A stretch of DNA of 64,000 nucleotides from Klebsiella electrica (GTDB lineage Bacteria; Pseudomonadota; Gammaproteobacteria; Enterobacterales; Enterobacteriaceae), in contig NZ_CP041247.1 in the NCBI RefSeq assembly GCF_006711645.1, forward strand, positions 930,001-994,000. Direction: 5' to 3'. The notes under the pieces are model-generated. The model was given only the letters and a program-made list of their open reading frames with translations, did not search any database and had not been told where the DNA came from. Below, one piece after another: positions 52,444 to 60,378 of this stretch; within the stretch, counting starts at the first letter, position 1, and each line of letters opens with the position of its first letter. A program made the translations under genes and the position numbers.

Positions 52444-53185
52444 CGATGACGGGATTCATGCGCCGGGCATTCAGACCCTGGCGAAGGCCTTACGGGAGTT
52501 TGCTGAGGTCCAGGTAGTTGCACCCGATCGTAACCGCAGTGGCGCATCAAATTCCCTGACCCTCGAGTCTTCGCTACGCACTTTCACTTTCGATAACGGC
52601 GATATCGCCGTCCAGATGGGGACGCCGACGGACTGTGTCTATCTCGGGGTTAACGCCCTGATGCGTCCCCGTCCGGATATCGTGGTTTCCGGCATTAATG
52701 CCGGTCCCAATCTCGGCGATGACGTTATCTACTCCGGCACTGTCGCTGCCGCAATGGAAGGCCGACATCTCGGCTTTCCGGCCCTGGCCGTCTCCCTGAA
52801 TGGCCATCAGCACTATGACACCGCGGCGGCCATCACCTGCTCTATCCTGCGGGCTTTAAGCCGCGAGCCGCTGCGTACCGGCCGTATCCTCAATATCAAT
52901 GTGCCCGATCTGCCTCTTGAGCAGATTAAAGGCATCCGCGTGACCCGCTGCGGTAGCCGACATCCCGCCGATCAGGTTATTCCGCAAAAAGATCCGCGCG
53001 GCAATACGCTGTACTGGATTGGCCCGCCGGGAGAGAAGCACGATGCCGGGCCGGATACCGACTTTGCCGCCGTCGACGAAGGCTATGTCTCCGTGACGCC
53101 GCTGCACGTTGATTTAACCGCCCACCAGGCTCACGGGATGGTGGCCGACTGGCTGGATCGCGTCGGAGTGGACACTCAATGGTAA
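52424..53185 (+). CDS. surE: 5'/3'-nucleotidase SurE
   Basis: The 253-residue enzyme begins [15 protein letters not shown], with metal ligands Asp8 and Asp9, and includes [12 protein letters not shown] and [19 protein letters not shown]. It removes phosphate from nucleotides and short polyphosphate. The start at 52424 gives the E. coli length. It overlaps truD and pcm, as in E. coli. Confidence 0.96.
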   Translation: MRILLSNDDGIHAPGIQTLAKALREFAEVQVVAPDRNRSGASNSLTLESSLRTFTFDNGDIAVQMGTPTDCVYLGVNALMRPRPDIVVSGINAGPNLGDDVIYSGTVAAAMEGRHLGFPALAVSLNGHQHYDTAAAITCSILRALSREPLRTGRILNINVPDLPLEQIKGIRVTRCGSRHPADQVIPQKDPRGNTLYWIGPPGEKHDAGPDTDFAAVDEGYVSVTPLHVDLTAHQAHGMVADWLDRVGVDTQW

Positions 53186-53805
53186 GCAAACGTGTTGAAA
53201 GCCTGCTGAATCAGCTGCGTACTCAGGGCATTGTTGACGAGCGTGTGCTGGAGGCGATAGCCCAGGTACCGCGTGAAAAATTCGTTGATGAAGCCTTCGA
53301 ACACAAGGCGTGGGAGAACACGGCATTACCTATCGGCCAGGGGCAAACCATCTCGCAACCCTACATGGTGGCGCGGATGACGGAGCTTCTGACGCTGACG
53401 CCGGAATCGCGGGTGCTGGAGATTGGCACCGGTTCAGGCTACCAGACGGCGATACTGGCACACCTCGTTCATCATGTGTGTTCGGTCGAACGAATTAAGA
53501 GTTTACAGTGGCAGGCGCGTCGTCGCCTGAAACAACTTGATTTACATAATGTTTCAACCCGTCATGGCGATGGATGGCAGGGTTGGAAGGCACGCGCTCC
53601 CTTTGATGCGATTATCGTCACCGCCGCACCGCCGGAAGTGCCGCCTGCGCTGCTGGCGCAGCTGGATGAGGGAGGCGTGCTGGTATTACCGGTCGGCGAG
53701 GTGCATCAGTTTCTGAAACGGATCCGTCGTCGCGGTAATGAATTTGTGATGGATACCGTTGAAGCCGTACGCTTTGTTCCCCTGGTGCAAGGGGAGCTGG
53801 CATGA
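53179..53805 (+). CDS. pcm: Protein-L-isoaspartate O-methyltransferase
   Basis: The 208-residue enzyme has SAM motif I ([13 protein letters not shown]) and the family segment [19 protein letters not shown]. It repairs isoaspartyl damage in ageing proteins. It is the last gene before nlpD and a short terminator-like hairpin follows. Confidence 0.96.
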   Translation: MVSKRVESLLNQLRTQGIVDERVLEAIAQVPREKFVDEAFEHKAWENTALPIGQGQTISQPYMVARMTELLTLTPESRVLEIGTGSGYQTAILAHLVHHVCSVERIKSLQWQARRRLKQLDLHNVSTRHGDGWQGWKARAPFDAIIVTAAPPEVPPALLAQLDEGGVLVLPVGEVHQFLKRIRRRGNEFVMDTVEAVRFVPLVQGELA

Positions 53806-53831
53806 GACCCGGATTAATCCAGGTTTTTTTT
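53806..53831 (+). terminator. Terminator-like hairpin after pcm
   Basis: A short imperfect stem built around GGATTAATCC, flanked by ACCC and AGGT, is followed by eight Ts. It is a modest terminator for the surE-pcm operon. Confidence 0.5.
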
Positions 53832-53929
53832 GCCTGACTTTAGGCGTAGGGTGGACACATTTTCAGTGTCCTGGCCGGGTGTTGTCCGGTAAGCAAGATA
53901 TTGGCTGTTAACATATTCCTGGGGGATAA

Positions 53930-55051
53930 ATGAGCGCGGGAAGCCCAAAATTTACCTTAAGCCGTATTGCGGCGTTATCATTGGTTTCACTCTGGCTGGC
54001 GGGGTGTTCAAACACCAATCATCCGCCAGCACCGGTTAGCACGGCGGGTGGAGCCCCATCCTCGGGAACGAATTCCGGGATGCTGATCACTCCGCCGCCG
54101 ACGACAGGATCCGCCATTGTTCCGCGCACACCTCAGGTACAGCCGGTTCAGACGCCAGCGCCGCAGGTTCAGCCGATGGCCCAGCAGCCGGTGCAGACCG
54201 TGAACGGTAAGATAGTCTATAACCGTAAATATGGCGATATTCCGAAAGGCAGCTATACGGGCGGTAGCACCTATACCGTGAAACGCGGCGATACGCTGTT
54301 CTATATTGCATGGGTAACAGGCAACGATTTCCGTGACCTCGCGCAACGCAACAACATCCCCGCGCCGTACGGCCTGAACGTCGGTCAGACGCTGCAGGTT
54401 GGCAACTCCGCAGGCCAGCCGATCACCGGTGATAACGCCGTTGCTGCGGCAAGCGTGCGGGCAAGTGGAGGTGCGACGGCGGCCTCAAATACTGCACAAA
54501 AATCGACCGCGGTGGTTGCGTCACAACCAACTATTACGTATTCTGAATCCTCAGGTGAACAGAATGCTAATAAGATGTTGCCGAACAATAAGCCAGCGAC
54601 GACTGTCGTTGCGCCAGTGACGGCTCCCGCTGTTAGCAGCAACCAACCGACTGCAAGCAGTACGTCAACCAGTTCGCCTATCTCCACATGGCGCTGGCCG
54701 ACTGATGGCAAGGTTATCGAGAACTTTAGTGGCGCAGAAGGCGGCAATAAAGGTATTGATATTGCAGGCAGTAAGGGACAGGCTATTGTCGCGACCGCTG
54801 ATGGGCGCGTCGTCTATGCCGGTAACGCGCTGCGCGGTTACGGTAATCTTATTATCATCAAACACAACGATGATTACCTGAGTGCCTACGCTCATAACGA
54901 TACAATGCTGGTCCGGGAACAACAGGAAGTTAAAGCGGGGCAGAAAATCGCTACCATGGGTAGCACCGGCACCAGCTCTACAAGATTGCATTTTGAAATT
55001 CGTTACAAGGGGAAATCCGTCAACCCGCTGCAGTATTTACCGCAGCGATAA
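53930..55051 (+). CDS. nlpD: Murein hydrolase activator NlpD
   Basis: The 373-residue lipoprotein has a signal peptide with lipobox LAGC (Cys26), a Pro/Gln-rich linker, a LysM domain ([20 protein letters not shown]), a low-complexity Ala/Thr/Ser linker, and a C-terminal LytM domain. In the LytM domain [17 protein letters not shown] lacks the zinc ligands, so it is a non-catalytic activator of the amidase AmiC. In E. coli the main rpoS promoter lies within nlpD. Confidence 0.95.
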   Translation: MSAGSPKFTLSRIAALSLVSLWLAGCSNTNHPPAPVSTAGGAPSSGTNSGMLITPPPTTGSAIVPRTPQVQPVQTPAPQVQPMAQQPVQTVNGKIVYNRKYGDIPKGSYTGGSTYTVKRGDTLFYIAWVTGNDFRDLAQRNNIPAPYGLNVGQTLQVGNSAGQPITGDNAVAAASVRASGGATAASNTAQKSTAVVASQPTITYSESSGEQNANKMLPNNKPATTVVAPVTAPAVSSNQPTASSTSTSSPISTWRWPTDGKVIENFSGAEGGNKGIDIAGSKGQAIVATADGRVVYAGNALRGYGNLIIIKHNDDYLSAYAHNDTMLVREQQEVKAGQKIATMGSTGTSSTRLHFEIRYKGKSVNPLQYLPQR

Positions 55052-55204
55052 TTTGGCGAAGTACGGATAAGCGTCGCATCAGTTAACCGACGTCAGGCCG
55101 GTCGCAACTGCCCCTTCACCGGGGCAAAACGTCTCCGTCTGGCGTCGTTGAATGATGTATCGCGAAGGTGCTTTGCTCAGGGATCACGGGTAGGAGCCAT
55201 CTTT

Positions 55205-56197
55205 ATGAGTCAGAATACGCTGAAAGTTCATGATTTAAATGAAGACGCGGAATTTGATGAGAACGGAGTCGAGGTTTTCGATGAGAAAGCCTTAGTAGAA
55301 GAGGAACCCAGTGATAGCGATCTGGCCGAGGAAGATCTTCTGTCGCAAGGCGCCACGCAACGCGTGCTGGATGCGACGCAGCTCTATTTGGGTGAGATTG
55401 GTTATTCCCCACTGCTGACGGCCGAAGAAGAAGTTTATTTCGCCCGTCGCGCATTGCGTGGTGATGTGGCTTCACGCCGCCGGATGATTGAAAGCAACCT
55501 GCGTCTGGTGGTGAAAATTGCTCGTCGTTATAGCAATCGTGGTCTGGCGTTGCTGGATCTGATTGAAGAGGGCAATCTGGGGCTGATCCGCGCGGTTGAG
55601 AAGTTTGACCCGGAACGTGGGTTCCGTTTCTCGACCTATGCCACCTGGTGGATTCGTCAAACGATTGAACGGGCTATCATGAACCAAACCCGTACCATCC
55701 GTTTACCTATCCATATTGTCAAAGAGCTGAACGTCTATCTGCGTACCGCGCGTGAGTTGTCCCATAAGCTGGACCACGAGCCGAGTGCGGAAGAGATTGC
55801 CGAGCAGCTGGATAAGCCGGTTGATGACGTGAGCCGTATGCTGCGTCTCAATGAGCGTATTACCTCAGTGGACACGCCGCTGGGCGGCGATTCGGAAAAA
55901 GCGCTGCTGGATATTCTGGCCGATGAGAAAGACAACGGTCCGGAAGACACCACGCAGGACGATGATATGAAACAAAGCATCGTTAAATGGCTGTTCGAAC
56001 TGAACGCCAAGCAGCGTGAAGTCCTGGCGCGTCGTTTTGGCCTGCTGGGCTACGAAGCCGCTACGCTTGAAGATGTTGGTCGTGAAATTGGTCTGACCCG
56101 CGAACGCGTACGTCAGATCCAGGTAGAAGGCCTGCGCCGCCTGCGGGAAATCCTGCAAGGACAGGGGCTGAACATCGAAGCGCTATTCCGCGAATAA
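55205..56197 (+). CDS. rpoS: RNA polymerase sigma factor RpoS (sigma-38)
   Basis: The 330-residue protein begins [19 protein letters not shown] as in E. coli and contains the complete conserved regions: 1.2/2 ([38 protein letters not shown]), 2.4 ([18 protein letters not shown]), 3 and 4.2 ([20 protein letters not shown]). It is the master regulator of stationary phase and general stress. The gene is intact, with no nonsense or frameshift changes. GGTAGGAGCCATCTTT provides the ribosome binding site. A long leader within nlpD is known in E. coli to bind regulatory small RNAs. Confidence 0.98.
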   Translation: MSQNTLKVHDLNEDAEFDENGVEVFDEKALVEEEPSDSDLAEEDLLSQGATQRVLDATQLYLGEIGYSPLLTAEEEVYFARRALRGDVASRRRMIESNLRLVVKIARRYSNRGLALLDLIEEGNLGLIRAVEKFDPERGFRFSTYATWWIRQTIERAIMNQTRTIRLPIHIVKELNVYLRTARELSHKLDHEPSAEEIAEQLDKPVDDVSRMLRLNERITSVDTPLGGDSEKALLDILADEKDNGPEDTTQDDDMKQSIVKWLFELNAKQREVLARRFGLLGYEAATLEDVGREIGLTRERVRQIQVEGLRRLREILQGQGLNIEALFRE

Positions 56198-56211
56198 GCC
56201 ATTTTCCTCTC

Positions 56212-56243
56212 AAAAAGGCCCGATCGGACGATCGGGCCTTTTT
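56212..56243. terminator. Terminator of rpoS
   Basis: AAAAAGGCCCGATCG (56212-56226) is complementary to CGATCGGGCCTTTTT (56229-56243). Flanking A and T runs make it bidirectional, serving also the convergent DUF4440-like gene. Confidence 0.9.
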
Positions 56244-56252
56244 CTTTGCATA

Positions 56253-56630
56253 CTACGCCTGTCGGGTCTCGTGTAAATGACGCCACAAAATGCGCCCTTC
56301 AGCTTTCCTGAATAAGACCGTTGACCAACGGATGGTCTCGCCCTGTTCGGGCAAACACTGCCTTTCCCGATAGCATATCACCGCGCCATCGCGCCATTCG
56401 GCGAGAGTGGCCGTGCTATCAATGGCGATGCGCAAGCCTGGACGACTGCCGCCTGAGGTAGCAAAGAAAGCGCTGAGCGCCTGATGGTTCATCACGTTTC
56501 CGCCGATACCGATCATTGAAAAATCAGGGGAAAAGCGTGCCATTAAGGCCTCTACCGCGCCTTGTTTCTGACTCAGCCAGTTTTCAATAGCCACATGGGC
56601 GTCGATCGTTTCCTGAATATACGGGTTCAT
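56253..56630 (-). CDS. DUF4440 / SnoaL-like small protein
   Basis: The 125-residue protein has the NTF2-like pattern of the DUF4440 family: helical start (YIQETIDAHVAIENWLS), MARFSPDFSMIGIGGNVMNHQALSAFF split by a short turn, and ending VLFRKAEGRILWRHLHETRQ. The ATG at 56630 with GGAGA four bases upstream is preferred to the longer frame from 56702. It is divergent from the remains of a LysR regulator that probably once controlled it. Function unknown. Confidence 0.7.
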   Translation of the reverse strand: MNPYIQETIDAHVAIENWLSQKQGAVEALMARFSPDFSMIGIGGNVMNHQALSAFFATSGGSRPGLRIAIDSTATLAEWRDGAVICYRERQCLPEQGETIRWSTVLFRKAEGRILWRHLHETRQA

Positions 56631-56670
56631 GGGGTCTCCATTTTTTTGTGCAGGCGCGTGACTATCGCTA

Positions 56671-56909
56671 TTGTTACGATCCACGCGACGGCTCACGCTC
56701 ACCGAGGCGGGGTCGCTGTTCTATCATCGCGGCCTGGCGTTACCCTGCTGCCCGAGTGACTGGTGGCACCGGCGCTGGCGGAGCACAAACTGGTGCAGGT
56801 GGTGCCGGAGTTTACCTTTCCCCCGCAGGGCGTGTATGCGCTCTATCCGGACGCGCAGCATGTCCCGACCAGGGGCCGGGCGTTTATCGATTTCTTACGC
56901 CAGCGCTAA
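56671..56909 (+). pseudogene. LysR-type regulator remnant (internal deletion)
   Basis: The first part reads LRSTRRLTLTEAGSLFYHRG, the end of a LysR helix-turn-helix. Another frame then reads VTLLPE, a TGA stop where Trp is expected, then LVAPALAEHKLVQVVPEF, PPQGVYALYPDAQHV and AFIDFLRQR, the C-terminus of the effector domain. About 200 middle residues are gone and the two ends are joined out of frame near 56731. The stop overlaps the end of the convergent hosA gene. Confidence 0.8.
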
Positions 56910-57325
56910 TCTTTTGTTTCTTGCGCGATCAGCTTGTGGATGATTTGCGAGAACTGTTGGCGCTCTGCGTCGCTCAACCGTCCCAGGAACTCGTCATCGA
57001 CGGCATTTCCCAGCGGTACTGAATGTGCCAGCAACGCTTCACCTTCCGCGGTTAAATAGACAAACCGGCGACGTTTATCCGCCGGATCGTGTTCGCGACG
57101 GACCAGTCCGCGGCTCTCCATACGGCTGAGCATTTCCGCCAGCGTCGCTTTCGTACTGACTGCCGCTTCCGTCAGCGTGACCTGTTCAATTCCCGGGTGC
57201 TCTGCAATCGAGCGCATCACCGCATACTGGGGCTTAGTCAGCTCCGGCAGTTCGTGCTGCCAGCGGGCGGTGTGCTGCTGGAAAAGCTGGCGCAAGAGGT
57301 GGAACGCCTCGTTTCTTAACTCCAT
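56906..57325 (-). CDS. hosA: MarR-family regulator HosA
   Basis: The 139-residue protein matches HosA of pathogenic E. coli: MELRNEAFHLLRQLFQQHTARWQHELPELTKPQYAVM begins it (shown here in part), with the winged-helix core VSTKATLAEMLSRMESRGL and the wing REHDPADKRRRFVYLT. HosA represses the neighbouring non-oxidative hydroxyarylic acid decarboxylase operon, and 4-hydroxybenzoate relieves the repression. It is divergent from kpdB with a perfect palindrome in the gap. The ATG at 57325 is chosen by homology. Confidence 0.88.
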   Translation of the reverse strand: MELRNEAFHLLRQLFQQHTARWQHELPELTKPQYAVMRSIAEHPGIEQVTLTEAAVSTKATLAEMLSRMESRGLVRREHDPADKRRRFVYLTAEGEALLAHSVPLGNAVDDEFLGRLSDAERQQFSQIIHKLIAQETKD

Positions 57326-57464
57326 GGGAACTCCGTAAAAAAACGTCGGCTCTATAATAGCCGTTTGCGACGCTTTTACGCATCTTTCCCGCATTTGATT
57401 AAAAATGCGGCCAACCGTGAACGCACTTGCACGCGATGGGTATCAGGCGTAGTTTTAATAAAAA

Positions 57465-57480
57465 CGTTCGTATACGAACG
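57465..57480. promoter_or_regulatory. HosA operator candidate
   Basis: CGTTCGTATACGAACG is a perfect 16-base palindrome. It is 6 bases upstream of the kpdB ribosome binding site and in the gap shared with hosA, exactly where a MarR-type dimer would block kpdBCD. Confidence 0.75.
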
Positions 57481-57496
57481 ATATGTGGAGGAAATG

Positions 57497-58090
57497 ATGA
57501 AGCTGATTGTCGGGATAACCGGTGCCACCGGTGCTCCGTTGGGTGTCGCGCTGCTTAAGGCGCTTCGCGGGATGCCGGAAGTGGAAACCCATCTGGTGAT
57601 GTCGAAGTGGGCTAAAACCACGATTGAACTGGAAACGCCGTATAGCGCTCGTGAAGTGGCTGAACTGGCCGATTTCTCACATAGCCCTGCTGACCAGGCC
57701 GCCATCATCTCATCAGGCTCCTTTCGTACCGCGGGCATGATTGTCATCCCCTGCAGTATGAAAACGCTGGCCGGAATTCGTGCGGGTTATGCAGAAGGGT
57801 TGGTTGGACGTGCGGCGGATGTGGTGCTGAAAGAGGGGCGCAGGCTGGTGCTTGTCCCACGGGAAATGCCGTTGAGCACTATCCACCTGGAAAACATGCT
57901 GGCCCTGTCCCGTATGGGGGTGGCGATAGTGCCGCCGATGCCTGCTTATTACAACCATCCGGCAACGATTGAAGACGTGACTGACCACGTTGTCACGCGA
58001 GTTCTGGATCAGTTTGGTCTTGAGTACCACAAAGCGCGTCGCTGGAACGGACTACGGGCCACAGAGAATTTTTCACAGGAGGATAAATAA
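57497..58090 (+). CDS. kpdB: UbiX-like flavin prenyltransferase subunit of hydroxyarylic acid decarboxylase
   Basis: The 197-residue protein is a UbiX/Pad1-type flavin prenyltransferase: KLIVGITGATGAPLGVALL, SSGSFRTAGMIVIPCSMKTLAGI, LVPREMPLSTIHLENML, and PPMPAYYNHPATIEDV. It makes prenylated FMN, the cofactor of the UbiD-type decarboxylase encoded next. The ATG at 57497 follows GGAGG by five bases; one codon upstream is another ATG. Named after Klebsiella kpdBCD; the E. coli counterpart is ecdB. Confidence 0.9.
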   Translation: MKLIVGITGATGAPLGVALLKALRGMPEVETHLVMSKWAKTTIELETPYSAREVAELADFSHSPADQAAIISSGSFRTAGMIVIPCSMKTLAGIRAGYAEGLVGRAADVVLKEGRRLVLVPREMPLSTIHLENMLALSRMGVAIVPPMPAYYNHPATIEDVTDHVVTRVLDQFGLEYHKARRWNGLRATENFSQEDK

Positions 58091-59517
58091 TGGCTTTTGA
58101 TGATTTGCGCAGCTTTTTACAGGCGCTGGACGACCAGGGGCAATTGCTGAAAATTTGTGAAGAAGTGAACGCCGAACCGGATCTGGCTGCCGCGGCTAAC
58201 GCCACCGGGCGTATCGGCGATGGGGCACCGGCGCTGTGGTTTGACAATATTCGCGGCTTTACCGATGCCCGGGTGGCGATGAATACCATCGGTTCGTGGC
58301 AGAACCATGCTATCTCGCTGGGTCTGCCGGCTAACACGCCGGTGAGGAAACAGATTGATGAGTTTATCCTCCGCTGGGATGCATACCCGGTCACGCCGGA
58401 GCGCAGGGCTAACCCGGGGTGGGCGGAGAATACCGTCGACGGCCAGGATATTAACCTGTTTGATATTCTGCCGCTGTTTCGTCTGAACGATGGGGATGGT
58501 GGTTTTTATCTCGATAAAGCCTGCGTCGTCTCGCGCGATCCGCTCGACCCCAACCACTTTGGCAAGCAGAACGTCGGAATCTATCGCATGGAGGTGAAGG
58601 GCAAACGCAAGCTCGGCCTGCAGCCTGTCCCCATGCATGATATCGCGCTACACCTGCACAAAGCCGAAGAGCGCGGCGAAGATCTGCCAATCGCTATTAC
58701 ATTAGGCAATGACCCGATTATCACGCTCATGGGCGCAACGCCGCTGAAGTACGATCAGTCGGAATATGAAATGGCGGGTGCGCTGCGTGAAAGCCCGTAT
58801 CCGATTGCCACCGCACCGCTGACCGGTTTTGATGTGCCGTGGGGGTCGGAGGTGATTCTTGAAGGCGTTATCGAGAGCCGCAAACGTGAAATCGAAGGCC
58901 CGTTCGGTGAATTTACCGGTCACTACTCCGGCGGGCGCAATATGACGGTGGTGCGCATCGATAAAGTTTCTTATCGCACGAGACCGATTTTTGAATCGCT
59001 GTACCTCGGTATGCCGTGGACCGAAATTGATTATCTGATGGGCCCGGCGACCTGCGTACCGCTATATCAGCAGCTCAAAGCTGAGTTCCCGGAAGTGCAG
59101 GCTGTCAATGCCATGTATACCCACGGCCTGCTGGCGATTATCTCGACCAAAAAACGCTACGGCGGTTTTGCGCGGGCGGTTGGCCTGCGGGCAATGACCA
59201 CGCCGCACGGCCTGGGTTATGTGAAGATGGTGATTATGGTTGATGAGGACGTTGACCCGTTCAACCTCCCTCAGGTGATGTGGGCACTGTCTTCGAAGGT
59301 CAATCCGGCGGGAGATTTGGTACAGCTACCGAATATGTCCGTGCTGGAGCTTGACCCTGGCTCCAGCCCGGCGGGAATTACCGACAAACTGGTTATTGAT
59401 GCCACCACGCCGGTTGCGCCGGATCTCCGCGGCCACTACAGCCAGCCGGTGCGGGATCTCCCTGAAACCAGAGCCTGGGTTGAAAAACTGACCGCCATGC
59501 TGGCCAACCGTAAGTAA
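58090..59517 (+). CDS. kpdC: UbiD-family hydroxyarylic acid decarboxylase
   Basis: The 475-residue enzyme is of the UbiD family, with the catalytic Glu-Arg-Glu region REIEGPFGEFTGHYS and PVRDLPETRAWV at the end. With prenylated FMN from KpdB it removes CO2 from 4-hydroxybenzoate or vanillate-type acids. It overlaps kpdB by one base (TAATG). The exact substrate cannot be told from sequence. Confidence 0.9.
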   Translation: MAFDDLRSFLQALDDQGQLLKICEEVNAEPDLAAAANATGRIGDGAPALWFDNIRGFTDARVAMNTIGSWQNHAISLGLPANTPVRKQIDEFILRWDAYPVTPERRANPGWAENTVDGQDINLFDILPLFRLNDGDGGFYLDKACVVSRDPLDPNHFGKQNVGIYRMEVKGKRKLGLQPVPMHDIALHLHKAEERGEDLPIAITLGNDPIITLMGATPLKYDQSEYEMAGALRESPYPIATAPLTGFDVPWGSEVILEGVIESRKREIEGPFGEFTGHYSGGRNMTVVRIDKVSYRTRPIFESLYLGMPWTEIDYLMGPATCVPLYQQLKAEFPEVQAVNAMYTHGLLAIISTKKRYGGFARAVGLRAMTTPHGLGYVKMVIMVDEDVDPFNLPQVMWALSSKVNPAGDLVQLPNMSVLELDPGSSPAGITDKLVIDATTPVAPDLRGHYSQPVRDLPETRAWVEKLTAMLANRK

Positions 59518-59527
59518 GGAGAAAAAG

Positions 59528-59764
59528 ATGATGTGTCCACGTTGCGCCGATGCGCAGATTGACGTGCTGGCGAAGTCGCCGGTAAAAGATGTCTGGACTG
59601 TGTTCCAGTGCCAGCACTGTTTCTATACCTGGCGCGACACCGAACCGCTGCGCCGTATTAGTCGCGAGCACTACCCGGAAGCATTTCGGATGACCCAGAA
59701 AGATATTGATGAGGCGCCGATGGTGCCGAGTATTCCGCCGCTGCTGGCGGAAGATAAAGGCTAA
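59528..59764 (+). CDS. kpdD: Small zinc-ribbon subunit of hydroxyarylic acid decarboxylase
   Basis: The 78-residue protein has two Cys pairs, C3-x2-C6 and C28-x2-C31, that make a zinc ribbon, and ends PPLLAEDKG. It is the D subunit found with KpdB and KpdC and EcdBCD; it helps activity but its mechanism is not known. The family length is 78. A terminator follows. Confidence 0.9.
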   Translation: MMCPRCADAQIDVLAKSPVKDVWTVFQCQHCFYTWRDTEPLRRISREHYPEAFRMTQKDIDEAPMVPSIPPLLAEDKG

Positions 59765-59771
59765 ATAAACG

Positions 59772-59796
59772 GGGCCGCGCAGTCGGGCCCTTTTTA
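59772..59796 (+). terminator. Terminator of kpdBCD
   Basis: GGGCC (59772-59776) pairs with GGCCC (59786-59790) and is followed by five Ts. Confidence 0.6.
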
Positions 59797-60101
59797 TATT
59801 TCTCTTATCAATGAAAAAATCTTTATTAATTAAAATTCAAAATAACGTAAAAGATTAACGGCATATCAATATTTGCGAGTCTTCTCGCAATCTAAAATAA
59901 TTCCATTCCGTTTTATTCCGGTGGGGTAATTTTGTCGACCAGGTGAGTATAGAATAACGGCGGGTGCTTGAGGCTGTCTGGCTTTGAGCATTGACAGGGT
60001 TCAGACAGGCGAAAGCCCCAGGAGATATTTCTATCAACTGAGGCTGGCGTTTGAACCTGAACAATTCAGATGTTAGTCTCTTCTTTGCAGGGAGGCAAGA
60101 C
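59797..60101 (+). other. AT-rich spacer and hok mRNA leader
   Basis: The first 130 bases are AT-rich with no gene. From about 59958 the sequence GGGTGCTTGAGGCTGTCTG is the typical start of chromosomal hok-family leaders, and a -10-like TATAGAAT is at 59948. At 60070 a 12-codon leader frame overlaps the hok start, as mok does in the hok/sok system. The antisense Sok RNA should come from the minus strand here, but I cannot fix its ends. Confidence 0.6.
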
Positions 60102-60254
60102 ATGCTGACAAAATATGCCCTTGTGGCAATCATTGTACTGTGTATTACGGTGCTGGGATTTACGCTAATGGTACGCGGCTCATTGTGCGAGCTGAATATT
60201 AAAGAGCGTAGTATGGAGTTTAAAGCTGTTCTCGCTTACGAACCGAAGAAGTAG
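60102..60254 (+). CDS. hokE: Hok/Gef-family type I toxin (HokE-like)
   Basis: The 50-residue peptide [20 protein letters not shown] continues through [20 protein letters not shown] to AVLAYEPKK. It closely matches E. coli HokE, with the hydrophobic helix (about 5-24) and Cys residues at 14 and 29. These toxins insert in the inner membrane and collapse the membrane potential. Translation is normally blocked by an antisense Sok RNA. GGAGG at 60091 provides the ribosome binding site. The open frame can be read upstream to 60051, but homology starts at the ATG. Confidence 0.88.
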   Translation: MLTKYALVAIIVLCITVLGFTLMVRGSLCELNIKERSMEFKAVLAYEPKK

Positions 60255-60260
60255 CAACCG

Positions 60261-60278
60261 CGCGGGGGCGACCCCGCG
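60261..60278 (+). terminator. Hairpin after the hok gene
   Basis: CGCGGGG (60261-60267) pairs with CCCCGCG (60272-60278) around GCGA, flanked by AACC and GGTT. Hok mRNAs end with stable hairpins of this kind. Confidence 0.5.
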
Positions 60279-60322
60279 TATTGGTTGTCAGGTCGCATCC
60301 TCTCGCACCCATTTATTTTTGT

Positions 60323-60353
60323 AAAAGGGCAGCGCTTAGCGGGCTGCCCTTTT
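60323..60353. terminator. Terminator downstream of mutS
   Basis: AAAAGGGCAGC (60323-60333) pairs with GCTGCCCTTTT (60343-60353), an 11-bp stem with flanking A and T runs. On the minus strand it follows the mutS stop by about 25 bases. Confidence 0.8.
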
Positions 60354-60378
60354 GTCGCTTCAGCGGAACAAGAAGGCG

